A DNA stretch of 64,000 nucleotides, taken from Desulfurivibrio sp044068515. Its GTDB lineage: Bacteria; Desulfobacterota; Desulfobulbia; Desulfobulbales; Desulfurivibrionaceae. Below are positions 55,371-63,964 of this stretch, piece by piece. The stretch is taken from NCBI RefSeq assembly GCF_044068515.1, contig NZ_JBIPKI010000003.1, forward strand, positions 34,816-98,815, given 5' to 3'. Within the stretch, counting starts at the first letter, position 1. Each line of letters begins with the position of its first letter. The notes under the pieces were generated by a model. That model was given only the letters and a program-made list of their open reading frames with translations. It did no database searches and was not told where the DNA came from. The position numbers and the translations under genes are program-made.

Positions 55371-55386
55371 CGGCACGACTTTTGCT
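55371..55386 (+). promoter_or_regulatory. sigma-54 promoter of amtB-glnK
   Basis: CGGCACGACTTTTGCT: GG at 55372-55373 and GC at 55384-55385, ten bases apart, near-perfect to TGGCACG-N4-TTGC. Start expected near 55397, 50 bases before the amtB ATG. Upstream (55152-55370) a perfect palindrome TGTCGCGACA lies at 55262-55271; no clear NtrC site pair was identified. Confidence 0.8.
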
Positions 55387-55448
55387 GACTTGCCCGGCCG
55401 GCAGGTCCATTCTTTTCAGATCATTTCAAATCGGTAGGGAGGCAGAAA

Positions 55449-56663
55449 ATGAGTTCCGGCGACACCGCGTTCATGCTGGTGGCCACCGCCCTGGTCATGC
55501 TGATGACCCCGGGTTTGGCCCTTTTCTATGGCGGCATGGTCCGTTCGAAAAACATCTTGAGCACCATGCTGCAAAGTTTTATCTGCCTGGGGGTGGTGGC
55601 GGTGATCTGGGTGCTCTACGGCTATTCTCTGGCCTTCGGCCCCGACGTCGGGGGCCTGATCGGCAACCTGGAGTGGGCGGGGTTGCGCGGAGTGGGCATG
55701 GAGCCGGGTCCCTATTCCGAAACCATTCCCCACCTGGTTTTCGTCGCCTTCCAGTTGATGTTCGCGGTAATCACTCCGGCCCTGATCACCGGTGCCTTTG
55801 CCGAGCGGATCAAGTTCCCCGCCTTTCTGCTCTTCACCGTGCTCTGGGTAACCCTGGTCTATTTCCCGGTTTGCCACTGGGTCTGGGGCGGCGGCTGGCT
55901 GGGGGAACGGGGCGGGCTCGACTTTGCCGGCGGGACAGTCATTCACATCAATTCAGGGGCGGCGGCCCTGGTGGCGGCCCTGGTTTTCGGGCGCCGGCAC
56001 GGTTGGGGGCGAGAGCCGATTCAGCCCCACAACCTGTCCCTGACCGTCCTCGGGGCCGGCCTGCTTTGGTTCGGCTGGTTCGGCTTCAATGCCGGCAGCG
56101 CCCTGGCCGCCGACGGCATTGCCGCCAACGCCCTGCTGGTCACCCAGGTGGCGGCCGGTTCGGCGGTTCTCTCCTGGGTGGTGGCCGAGTGGTTGATCCA
56201 CAAGAAGCCCACTACCCTGGGCGCCGCCTCCGGGGCGGTGGCCGGGTTGGTGGCGATTACTCCCGGCGCCGGTTTCGTCGGACCGCTTTCGGCGGTGATC
56301 ATCGGGTTGGTCGCCGGGGGTCTCTGCTATCTGGCCGTCCTGCTCAAGCACCGGCTGGGTTATGACGACAGTCTGGACGTGGTGGGAGTCCACGGGGTCG
56401 GCGGGCTCTGGGGTGCCCTGGCCACCGGTCTTTTCGCCTCGACCCTGGTCAATCCCGACGGGGCCGACGGGCTCTTTTTCGGCAATCCGGGCCAATTGGC
56501 CATCCAGGCCTTTGATGCCCTGGTGACCATCGTCTTTTCCATGCTGGTCACCCTGATCATCCTCAAGGTGGTCGATGCCCTGGTGGGCCTGCGGGTTGAA
56601 ACGGAAGACGAAGTCCAGGGCCTTGATCTTTCCCAGCACAGTGAAATCGGATATTCCCTTTAA
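55449..56663 (+). CDS. amtB: Ammonium transporter AmtB
   Basis: 404-residue Amt channel, 11 membrane helices, trimer in the family. Conserved DTAFMLVATALVMLMTPGLALFYGGMVR start, pore histidines in VIHINSGAAALVA and VVGVHGVGGLWGAL, and Phe-gate region. There is no cleavable signal peptide, unlike E. coli AmtB. Ribosome site AGGGAGG. Forms an operon with glnK behind a sigma-54 promoter, so it should be induced by nitrogen limitation. Confidence 0.96.
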   Translation: MSSGDTAFMLVATALVMLMTPGLALFYGGMVRSKNILSTMLQSFICLGVVAVIWVLYGYSLAFGPDVGGLIGNLEWAGLRGVGMEPGPYSETIPHLVFVAFQLMFAVITPALITGAFAERIKFPAFLLFTVLWVTLVYFPVCHWVWGGGWLGERGGLDFAGGTVIHINSGAAALVAALVFGRRHGWGREPIQPHNLSLTVLGAGLLWFGWFGFNAGSALAADGIAANALLVTQVAAGSAVLSWVVAEWLIHKKPTTLGAASGAVAGLVAITPGAGFVGPLSAVIIGLVAGGLCYLAVLLKHRLGYDDSLDVVGVHGVGGLWGALATGLFASTLVNPDGADGLFFGNPGQLAIQAFDALVTIVFSMLVTLIILKVVDALVGLRVETEDEVQGLDLSQHSEIGYSL

Positions 56664-56667
56664 CGGA

Positions 56668-56694
56668 TCGGGCCGGGGCTTGACCCCGGCCCGA
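56668..56694 (+). other. Intercistronic hairpin between amtB and glnK
   Basis: Perfect 11-bp stem TCGGGCCGGGG/CCCCGGCCCGA, 5-nt loop, no T run. Probably modulates mRNA stability rather than termination. Confidence 0.6.
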
Positions 56695-56719
56695 CCCAAC
56701 CGTTCAGCAGGAGGCAGGG

Positions 56720-57058
56720 ATGAAGAAAGTAGAGGCCATTATCAAGCCGACCCGGCTTGATGCCGTCAAGGAAGCCCTGACCGCCATGGGCATCAAGGGT
56801 ATGACGATCAGCGAGGTCAAGGGTTACGGCCGCCAGAAGGGCCACACCGAAATCTATCGGGGGGCCGAATACGTGGTGGATTTCGTGCCCAAGGTCAAAG
56901 TCGAAATTGTCGTGGAAACCGAGCAGGCCGCCGAGGTAGTGCGGGTTGTCCGGGCGACCGCCAACACCGGCAAGATCGGCGCCGGCAAGATCTTCATCCT
57001 TCCGGTGGAACAGGTGATCAGGATTCGCACCGGCGAGACCGGCACCGAGGCTATTTAA
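56720..57058 (+). CDS. glnK: PII signal protein GlnK
   Basis: 112-residue PII protein. T-loop GHTEIYRGAEYVVD with uridylylation residue Y51, B-loop TGKIGAGKIFILPV. Trimeric sensor of 2-oxoglutarate and ATP/ADP that blocks AmtB. Strong GGAGG site. Paired with amtB, hence GlnK rather than GlnB by context. Confidence 0.95.
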   Translation: MKKVEAIIKPTRLDAVKEALTAMGIKGMTISEVKGYGRQKGHTEIYRGAEYVVDFVPKVKVEIVVETEQAAEVVRVVRATANTGKIGAGKIFILPVEQVIRIRTGETGTEAI

Positions 57059-57114
57059 GCACCAAAACACCCGGAAAATAAATAACCTAGCAGGAAGGCC
57101 GGCAAAGCCTGGGA

Positions 57115-59268
57115 TCAGCTTTTGTCCCCCTGCTGTTGCAGGACATTAAGTCCTTGCAGACGGGATAAGAGGGCGTCATTGGCCGCCTCATCGCCCAGGC
57201 GCTGAAAGATTGCGGTCAGAGCCCGATCCTCGGTGGAGAAGATGTTCTGTTCTCCGATCAGGTTGTAGAGCCCGGTGGCCCGCATCACGTCAAGAATCTG
57301 CTTTTTCAGCCCGGAAAAGACGATTTCCACCCCGGATTCGCGCAATTGAGCCACCAGATGGTGGATCATCTCCTCCCCCGAAGAATCGATGTAGTTGATC
57401 GCGTCGCCGACCACCAGCAGATATTTGGCCTCTTTGTTTTTGGCGACCGCTTCCAAAACGGCATCCTCAAAGTGGGCGATGTTGGCGAAATAGAGCGAGC
57501 CGTCAAAGCGCATCGAGGTCACCAGCGGCGAGGTGGTCAGGTTGGGGTTGACCTTGAGATCCCGCAGGGTGCCGTCTTCGTGGCGGCCGAGGATGGCGAC
57601 CCGCGGTGCCATGCTGCGATAGAGATAGAGCCCGATGGAGAGGGCGGCGCCGATAATGATCCCCTTGTCCAGGTGGGGCGCGGCCAGCAGGGTGACCGTG
57701 AAGGTTACCAGGGCCACGATGCCGTCGGCCCGGCTGGCCTTCCAGGTATGCTTGAGGGCCTGGGGGGTGACCAGGCCGGTGACCGCCAGCAGGATGATCA
57801 CGGCCAGGACGGCCTTGGGCAGATGGTAGAGCAGCGGGGTGAGAAAGAGCAGGGTGGCGGCGACAAAAAGGCCGTTGAAAACCATGGCAAAACCGGTCTT
57901 GGCCCCGGCCTGCAGGTTGATGGCCGAGCCGGTGAAGGAGCCGCTGGCCGGATAAGCCTGGAAAAAGGAGCCGCCGATATTGGCCATGCCCTGGCCGATC
58001 AGTTCCTGGTTGGGGTCGATGTGCTGTTTGTTCTTGCTGGCCATCGCCTTGGCCATGGAGATGGACTCCATGAAGGCCACCAGGGCGATGATCAGGGCCG
58101 CGGTCAGCAGTTGCAGCACGGCATCGAGGCTGAGGGTGGGCAGGCGGAACGAAGGCAGGCCGGCGGGAACCTGGCCGACGACATCGCCGCCGCCGACCAG
58201 CTGGATTTCTCCATTGACGATTTTCTTGATATGCCACTTGCGGCCATCACTGACGAGCTGGGGCGGGATATTGTCCGCCTGATAGAGAAGCTCGGGCATC
58301 TCTTCGTCGATGGTGCCGCGGAGGAAATAGAGCCGGTGGATAGTCTGCAGGCGCTGGCCGTTTTGCGCCTCCAGAGCCTGGATGTCGAGTTTGGTCAAAT
58401 CCAATCGGTGGCGCAGATCCGCCGCCAGCCGGGCTTCGCGCTCCTTCTGCGCCTGGCGCAGCTGGCCGGCCAGGCCAGTGGCGGCGGCGCTGGCCTCCCT
58501 GATCCGCAGCGCGGTTTCGTCGTAAGCGGCCACCAGTTCGCGGACCTCCGGGGTGGCAATATGGTCAATCGTTGCCGTGGCTTTGTGCTCGAAGCCGACG
58601 ATATAGCTGAGCATGATGGTGACGACTACGGCGATGAGGACGCTGGCCTTGGCCAGCACCGAAATCTTTTTCATCACCAGCATCAGGACCAGGCCGAAAA
58701 TCGCCATGGCCAGGGTGGGCAGGTGGGCCTGGGGGAGAAATTTCAGCATTTCCCAGATGTCCTGGAGGAAAAAGTCGCTGCGGCCCTTGGGAATTCCCAG
58801 CAGCATGTCGAGCTGGGATAGACCGATAATGATGGCGGCGGCGTTCATGAAGCCCAGGATAACCGGGTGTGAGACGAAATTGACAATGGTGCCGAGCTTG
58901 ACCACGCCCAGGGTCAATTGGATGAGGCCCACCAGCAGGGTAAGCAGCAGCGCCAGACCGATATATTCTTCGGAATAGGGCAGGGCCAGCGGGGTTACCG
59001 CGGCGGCGGTCATCAGCGAGACGATGGCCACCGGCCCGGTGGCCAGTTGCCGGGAGGAGCCCCACAAAGCCCCGAGAATGGCGGGCACAAAGGCGGCGTA
59101 GAGGCCAAAGTAGAGGGGCAGGCCGGAGAGCTGGGCATAGGCCATGGCCTTGGGTACCAGGACCAGGGCGCCGGTGATACCGGCCACCAGGTCGCCCCGC
59201 AGCACGCCGGCGGAAACCGGAAACCACTGGAGAAAGGGGAAAAAACGCAATAGCAACTTGTTAGACAT
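57115..59268 (-). CDS. SulP family anion transporter with coiled-coil insertion and STAS domain
   Basis: 717-residue SulP/SLC26 carrier. Membrane domain 1-228 and about 370-560, STAS domain at about 590-700 with YIDSSGEEMIHHLV. Between the sixth or seventh helix (SYIVGFEHK) and the conserved VPAGLPSF motif there is an insertion of about 130 residues (228-358), largely coiled coil (ELVAAYDETALRIREASAAA), then a small beta region (WHIKKIVNGEIQLVGGG). Normal SulP proteins have about ten residues there. Start at ATG 59268; TTG 59274 is possible. Anion unknown (sulfate or bicarbonate likely). Confidence 0.88.
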   Translation of the reverse strand: MSNKLLLRFFPFLQWFPVSAGVLRGDLVAGITGALVLVPKAMAYAQLSGLPLYFGLYAAFVPAILGALWGSSRQLATGPVAIVSLMTAAAVTPLALPYSEEYIGLALLLTLLVGLIQLTLGVVKLGTIVNFVSHPVILGFMNAAAIIIGLSQLDMLLGIPKGRSDFFLQDIWEMLKFLPQAHLPTLAMAIFGLVLMLVMKKISVLAKASVLIAVVVTIMLSYIVGFEHKATATIDHIATPEVRELVAAYDETALRIREASAAATGLAGQLRQAQKEREARLAADLRHRLDLTKLDIQALEAQNGQRLQTIHRLYFLRGTIDEEMPELLYQADNIPPQLVSDGRKWHIKKIVNGEIQLVGGGDVVGQVPAGLPSFRLPTLSLDAVLQLLTAALIIALVAFMESISMAKAMASKNKQHIDPNQELIGQGMANIGGSFFQAYPASGSFTGSAINLQAGAKTGFAMVFNGLFVAATLLFLTPLLYHLPKAVLAVIILLAVTGLVTPQALKHTWKASRADGIVALVTFTVTLLAAPHLDKGIIIGAALSIGLYLYRSMAPRVAILGRHEDGTLRDLKVNPNLTTSPLVTSMRFDGSLYFANIAHFEDAVLEAVAKNKEAKYLLVVGDAINYIDSSGEEMIHHLVAQLRESGVEIVFSGLKKQILDVMRATGLYNLIGEQNIFSTEDRALTAIFQRLGDEAANDALLSRLQGLNVLQQQGDKS

Positions 59269-59405
59269 GAGCAATCTGCCGCATGAAATTAAGGTTTGGC
59301 CAATCTCCCGGCAACCGGACTGAATGATCCAGCCCCCCGGGATATGCGCCGGTTGGGACTATCCTGGAGACTAGCAGGACTCAACCGCCGGGAAAACCGC
59401 CTATC

Positions 59406-60257
59406 TCAGGCCGTCACCACCAGTACCGCACAGGGGGCCCCACCGATGACATGCTTGGTTACACTGCCCATCAATATCTTGCCCATGAAGCTTTTGCCCC
59501 CTCCGCCCATCAGGATCATATCAACTTTCCGCTCCCTGGCGGCTTCCACGATCAGCGGCGCCGGGTTGCCGGTCTGCACCAGGGGATCGCAGGCCACCCG
59601 CAGGCCCGCGCTGAGGCATTGGCCACAGACCTCGTCGACCAGTTCCCGAGCCTGAGGAGCATTATCGTCCTTTTTGACCACCGCCATCACCGTCAGCCGC
59701 TGCAGGGTTGTACAGGTTTTCCCCAGGCTCAGGGCCTCTTGCACTGCCTGGCGGCTGTTGGGGGAACCGTCCAGGGCCAGGAGAATGTGCGCCCCGGTGA
59801 TGAGGAAATCCTTCGGCACCACCAGCACCCGGGGAAAGCCCTGCCCGATAACCTTGGCCGTCATGCTCCCCACCAGCAAGGAGAGGCGACCGGTTTTGCC
59901 ATGCCGGCCCATGAGGATGGCGTCGGCCTTGCGTAAGCGGGCCTGTTCGACGATGGTTTTTTCGGGATTGCCGCCGCCCACCACCACGATCTCGATTTCC
60001 ACCCCGCTGTCCCGGGCCATTTTGCGGACCTGATCCAGGTAAGGGGCCAACTCCTGCTGGCGCTGCATGACCTTTGAATTGGCGGCCCGGATTGATTCGG
60101 CCTCGACCTGGACCACATGCAGGACAATCACTTTGGCCCGGCACGCCTGACCGAAGAAAATCGCCTCCTGGAGAGCGCCATCGCTGAAATGAGAGCCATC
60201 AGTAGCCAGCAGCACGGTCTCGGCCTGGCCCAGCAGACTGGTTGAAAATCGTTCCAT
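59406..60257 (-). CDS. Tandem universal stress protein
   Basis: 283 residues, two Usp domains (about 12-147 and 155-283). ATP-binding signatures are present in both, GRHGKTGRLSLLVGSMTAKVI and GGGGKSFMGKILMGSVTKHVI. Each begins with the TVLLATDGS or ILLALDGSP strand. Ribosome site AAGGAG. Faces the porin region across a 550-base gap. Stress or energy-state role inferred from the family. Confidence 0.93.
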   Translation of the reverse strand: MERFSTSLLGQAETVLLATDGSHFSDGALQEAIFFGQACRAKVIVLHVVQVEAESIRAANSKVMQRQQELAPYLDQVRKMARDSGVEIEIVVVGGGNPEKTIVEQARLRKADAILMGRHGKTGRLSLLVGSMTAKVIGQGFPRVLVVPKDFLITGAHILLALDGSPNSRQAVQEALSLGKTCTTLQRLTVMAVVKKDDNAPQARELVDEVCGQCLSAGLRVACDPLVQTGNPAPLIVEAARERKVDMILMGGGGKSFMGKILMGSVTKHVIGGAPCAVLVVTA

Positions 60258-60569
60258 GGCGGCTCCTTGGGGGTGATATGCGATAAATGCGCTATTGCAA
60301 GTCTAGCATAAAGAATCAGGCGATTTAGAAAAATTTATCAGAGCAGACTCACCGCCGCTGATTCCGCTGCCCAGCGATCACGGTCGGTTACCCCGCCCAA
60401 GGGTTTGCCCGATAAGACCGCACCGTTGTCGGCGGCAAGTTAAGCATTTCAGGGCTGCCGCCGTCACATGTACGCTTTTCCCTTTCATCTATTTCCCCCC
60501 TACGCCTCAAACCATTCTGCCTCAACCCCTATGGTGTCCATAAGATGACATCCACTGCCGGGTGATTTA

Positions 60570-60646
60570 TGTAAACTTCTGTAATGTTGTGTAAATTTGT
60601 GTAAAGCCGTTATGGGAGCAAGAAACAATAAGGTACGTTTTTACTA
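60570..60646 (+). promoter_or_regulatory. Decamer repeats plus shared 33-nt element upstream of porin gene
   Basis: Four direct decamers with exact 10-base period: TGTAAACTTC, TGTAATGTTG, TGTAAATTTG, TGTAAAGCCG (60570-60609). The 33-nt stretch 60597-60629 recurs with one change at 62309-62341, upstream of the cytochrome gene. Helical phasing suggests an OmpR-family response regulator such as TorR. The 60258-60569 part of the 551-base gap shows nothing. Confidence 0.7.
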
Positions 60647-60690
60647 AAGAGTCTCACCTGAGCCAGACACTTTTGAGCATGAAATTCTAT

Positions 60691-60733
60691 GGCTGGGGCT
60701 TTTCCTCTTCAGCAAAGGCCGTAAAGCCCAGCC
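60691..60733 (+). other. Predicted 5'-leader hairpin of porin gene
   Basis: GGCTGGGGCTTT pairs with AAAGCCCAGCC with one bulged base; a second small stem GACGC/GCGTC lies at 60757-60773. They precede the ribosome site of the porin gene. Does not fit a riboswitch consensus that I know. Confidence 0.4.
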
Positions 60734-60808
60734 GGGTAAGGATGTGAAGTGGGGCGGACGCTTAGCAGGCGTCGGCCGTGTGCAAAACCAAGGAAAAAGG
60801 AGAGTTTT

Positions 60809-62107
60809 ATGAAGGAGATCAAAGCTTCCACCGTACGGCGGCGCTACGCCCGCCTCCCCCTGGCCCTGGCCCTGGGCGCCATGGTTCTGACTCCGGCTCT
60901 GATCGGCCTCGGCGCTTCCGAAACCGAAGCCTCAGTAGCCGGCAAGGGCGAAACCAGCATCACCCTGAGCGGCGATGCCCGTCTGCGCGGCTTCTGGCGG
61001 GAAGATGCCAAGTTCGGCAACGTGGATGACGACCAAAACCGTCAACTCCAGCATCGTATGCGGCTCTATTTTGACGCCAAGGCCGCCGGCGGCACCTCCC
61101 TGCATGCCCGTCTGCTTTTCGCTGCCAATGATAGCGCCGATCGCGCCATGTACCAGTGGGGCGGCGATCGCAACAGCAATGTGGGCACCGACTATTTCTT
61201 TGTCAGAGTTCCCGTCGGCGATGTCACGGTTATCGCTGGCCGTCAGGCGGGCTACTGGGGTCATAAGTTGAAATCCTGGGACTCCCGGCCCGAGCGTTTG
61301 ACGGCCTTCTACCGGGTTAACGAGGAAGTGTCCGCATGGACTTACTATCAGAAAGACAAGGAGGCATCCCCCGCGGATCTTACGGGTGTTAAAGATGATG
61401 ACCAAACACGTTACGCCGTTGGCATGCGCTACAACACCCCCGATCTCCATGCTGCCGTCCAGGTTCGTCACACCGAAGCAGAGTGGACCAATGGCAACAG
61501 CGGCCAAGAGCTCTTCGCCTTTACCACCTACAAAGTCGATGCCCTGACCGTTAAAGCCGAAGTCGACTTTACGTTTGGAGACCGCTGGAAGGGGCCTAAC
61601 GCCCCTGCTGGTACACCGACAGGAGATCCCGTTGGCAGCAACGTGTACGCCATGTTCCTCGGCCTTGAGTATGCCATGGGGGATACAACTCTGACCGCAG
61701 GCGGCGTCCTGGCCAAAAATGGTTGGGTCAGTGGTGGTGGCGCTAACTTCGACTATATTACCATGTTCTACAACACCGATGGCGGTCATGGTTTGGGCCA
61801 CAGCAATGTCGGCTGGAACTCTGATGATCGTGAATATGCCATCGGCGTTGGCGCGTCCCACAAGCTGAGCCCCGAGTTGACCCTGGGCGGCAAGCTGGCA
61901 TACCTTAACGGCAAAGATGGTCGGCGCAATCTGGGTACCGGGGATAATTGGAAAATGGCCACCGTTGATGCCAGCTTGGCTTATAAGATCAATGCCAGTA
62001 CCACCTACCATGTCGACGGCATTTACGCCAAGCCCAGCAGCCTCCCCAGCGGTTGGGAAAACGAGCCATACTGGGGCCTGAGCCATCGCTTTGAAATCGC
62101 CTTCTAA
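60809..62107 (+). CDS. Outer-membrane beta-barrel porin
   Basis: 432 residues. Positively charged start (VRRRYARLPLALALG), signal peptide ending near residue 42 (TEASVAG), then a beta barrel opening with TSITLSGDARLRGFWREDAKFG and closing HRFEIAF. Repeated strand pairs with aromatic girdles and loops rich in Gly/Asp. ATG 60809 with AAAGGAG is preferred over a start 60 bases upstream. It shares its upstream element with the cytochrome gene, so the two are likely co-regulated. Confidence 0.85.
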   Translation: MKEIKASTVRRRYARLPLALALGAMVLTPALIGLGASETEASVAGKGETSITLSGDARLRGFWREDAKFGNVDDDQNRQLQHRMRLYFDAKAAGGTSLHARLLFAANDSADRAMYQWGGDRNSNVGTDYFFVRVPVGDVTVIAGRQAGYWGHKLKSWDSRPERLTAFYRVNEEVSAWTYYQKDKEASPADLTGVKDDDQTRYAVGMRYNTPDLHAAVQVRHTEAEWTNGNSGQELFAFTTYKVDALTVKAEVDFTFGDRWKGPNAPAGTPTGDPVGSNVYAMFLGLEYAMGDTTLTAGGVLAKNGWVSGGGANFDYITMFYNTDGGHGLGHSNVGWNSDDREYAIGVGASHKLSPELTLGGKLAYLNGKDGRRNLGTGDNWKMATVDASLAYKINASTTYHVDGIYAKPSSLPSGWENEPYWGLSHRFEIAF

Positions 62108-62195
62108 GCATGGTTAGCCGGCAAAAATAGCGAAAATGGGGACGGACTCAATTTCCCAACCCATACCAGTAAGTTTCAAGAACAGCACAATAACT

Positions 62196-62221
62196 CCCGG
62201 TCGGAAAAGAATTCGACCGGG
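62196..62221 (+). other. Hairpin downstream of porin gene
   Basis: CCCGGTCG pairs with CGACCGGG around 10 nt, about 90 bases after the porin stop, without a T run. Possible weak terminator. Confidence 0.35.
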
Positions 62222-62281
62222 GTGTCATCGGCTGGTTAGAACAAGTCCGAAAGTTCAGTTCATAACCTAGCGGGCGATTGC

Positions 62282-62359
62282 TGTTAAGCTTCACGAAGTT
62301 GAGTAAAGTTGTGTAAAGCCGGTATGGGAGCAAGAAACAATGCGGTATTCTTTTGCTAA
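62282..62359 (+). promoter_or_regulatory. Decamer repeats plus shared 33-nt element upstream of cytochrome gene
   Basis: Decamers TGTTAAGCTT, CACGAAGTTG, AGTAAAGTTG and TGTAAAGCCG (62282-62321) run into the shared stretch 62309-62341. The downstream part of the 605-base gap contains an AATGAAT-N4-ATTCATT dyad (62386-62403), and A+T-rich leader with purine-rich ribosome-site-like tracts (62549-62565 and near 62630) that have no ORF behind them. Confidence 0.7.
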
Positions 62360-62712
62360 GCATGGAACTTAACCTGAAACTGCTAAATGAATAACAATTC
62401 ATTGTTTGGAAATTAATACTTGACAGCCCGTGACGGCAATGAATGGCATAATCAACAAAATCGCCTCGGATGGGTGTTATGTGGACAGTAGTTGCCCCCT
62501 TTTTCTCCCAAGTCCGACATGAGCGATTTCTTAATTAATCAATAAAATAAGGAGGTAAAAGGAGTAAAAACAAATCAGGATTGTGGTTAAGGTTTAGGAA
62601 TAATTAATCAACCATCGCTAAACAAAGAAAGGGGGTAAAGACAAGTAGAGATCTAGTTTTGGTTTATGGAAGAAGCGTAAAGGGAGTTTCCCCCGAAAAG
62701 GAGGATGTTAGC

Positions 62713-63906
62713 ATGAGAAAGAGCTGGTCATTTATTTTAACACTATTGCTGATTTTGACTGGCGCTATGTTTTTCTCAGCGTCTGCTTCTGAGGCAAAAA
62801 TTGAAAAATTAGATAAAAAGTGGAAAGAAGGGCAGCCCATCGGACTTTTGAAACAGTGGGAAAGGAGTAAACATGCGGAGAAAGGCGTTTCTTGCAATGC
62901 GTGTCATGGCGAAGATCCCAATAATATAAAGAAACCTTCAGCGGGGACCTGTGCTACTTGTCACAGCAAGGTATATGAAGATTTCTCAAAAAGCACTCAT
63001 AGTACTGCACTGGTACATGCCATGAGCAAGGATAGCCATGTATACCATGGCAAGACAGTGGAATATAAATGGCAAGCTTATCCTGAGGGCGGGCCTAAAG
63101 ATTGGGGTTGTGCAAATTGCCACAGCGTTGGATATGTAGCAGAAGACCAATCAAAAGGAAATTGCGCTACCTGTCATAGCGGTCATGAGTTCAGCTTAAA
63201 GCAGGCAAGGCATCCTGATGCATGCAGCAAGTGTCACACCGGTCCTGGGCACCCGCAGAATGAAGCGTATGCAACATCTAAGCATGGAATACTGTGGGCA
63301 GCGCATGGAAATGAATATGACCTGGGTGGATCAACCAAAGAATTTTGGGCCCGGCAAGAAACTGATCCTCTGGGCACCCCGGTTTGTGTAACCTGCCATA
63401 TGCCCCAGGGAACTCATAATACCAGGGGCGGCATGGCCCATGATTTATATGGCAGCAGAAACCCGGATTATGAGAAACAAGTAACCTTTATGGTAGAGAA
63501 CAGTTGTAAAAATTGTCATTCTGAAGAAAAAGCTTACGAATGGCTAGGCAATGCTGACCGGATCGCCAGCTTTACCTTGGAACGGCTGGGTGAGGCCAGA
63601 AAGTCGATAGGCAACTTAAGAAGGGATGGCTTGATTAGGCCTACAATGGATGTTACCAACAGTCATCCCATCGCGGGGCAGCTTTCCTATGCAGAAAGTT
63701 CATTCTTCCAGATTGTTATGGCCACTAACCGCGCCCGAAAAGGAGCATATCATATGAGCGCGCTATGGGCCGGCAGACTAGGCTGGACGGATCAGTCCTT
63801 TGCGTTGATGGCCTTTAGAAGCGAAGTTGAACGCCTTCGCAGTGATGCCGAAAGAGATAAGAAACTGAAAGAATTAGAAGATCGCTTGAAAACCTCTAAA
63901 AAATAA
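62713..63906 (+). CDS. HAO-like multiheme cytochrome c (seven CXXCH)
   Basis: 397-residue secreted cytochrome. Signal peptide 1 to about 28 (cleavage after ASEA). Seven CXXCH sites at C61, C80, C133, C151, C171, C225 and C265. The spacing and flanks (CATCHSGHEFSLKQARHPDACSKCHTGPGHPQ, then SKHGI) match the octaheme hydroxylamine oxidoreductase family. The first heme site normally seen before the W-x-R-S-K-H-A segment is absent; only KIEKLDKKWKEGQPIGLLKQ precedes it. A helical C-terminal domain follows. Base composition is clearly more A+T-rich than the rest of the window. Start at ATG 62713 with AAGGAGG. Confidence 0.88.
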   Translation: MRKSWSFILTLLLILTGAMFFSASASEAKIEKLDKKWKEGQPIGLLKQWERSKHAEKGVSCNACHGEDPNNIKKPSAGTCATCHSKVYEDFSKSTHSTALVHAMSKDSHVYHGKTVEYKWQAYPEGGPKDWGCANCHSVGYVAEDQSKGNCATCHSGHEFSLKQARHPDACSKCHTGPGHPQNEAYATSKHGILWAAHGNEYDLGGSTKEFWARQETDPLGTPVCVTCHMPQGTHNTRGGMAHDLYGSRNPDYEKQVTFMVENSCKNCHSEEKAYEWLGNADRIASFTLERLGEARKSIGNLRRDGLIRPTMDVTNSHPIAGQLSYAESSFFQIVMATNRARKGAYHMSALWAGRLGWTDQSFALMAFRSEVERLRSDAERDKKLKELEDRLKTSKK

Positions 63907-63929
63907 AGAACAGAATAAGCATTGATGTT

Positions 63930-63964
63930 AAGCAGGCTGCCGACCTTGAGCCGGCAGCCTGCTT
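63930..63964 (+). terminator. Hairpin ending the cytochrome gene
   Basis: Perfect 13-bp stem AAGCAGGCTGCCG/CGGCAGCCTGCTT, 9-nt loop, 24 bases after the stop. There is no T run, so termination may be inefficient or factor-dependent. Confidence 0.6.

Noticed and set aside
60691..60773. c-di-GMP/cGAMP riboswitch ahead of the porin
   Set aside because: Contains AAAGCC and GCCGGG pieces as in GEMM RNAs, but the order and conserved flanking bases do not fit; kept only as an unnamed hairpin.
62420..62452. TTGACA...CATAAT promoter before the cytochrome gene
   Set aside because: Hexamers are good but the spacer is 21 bases, too long for sigma-70.
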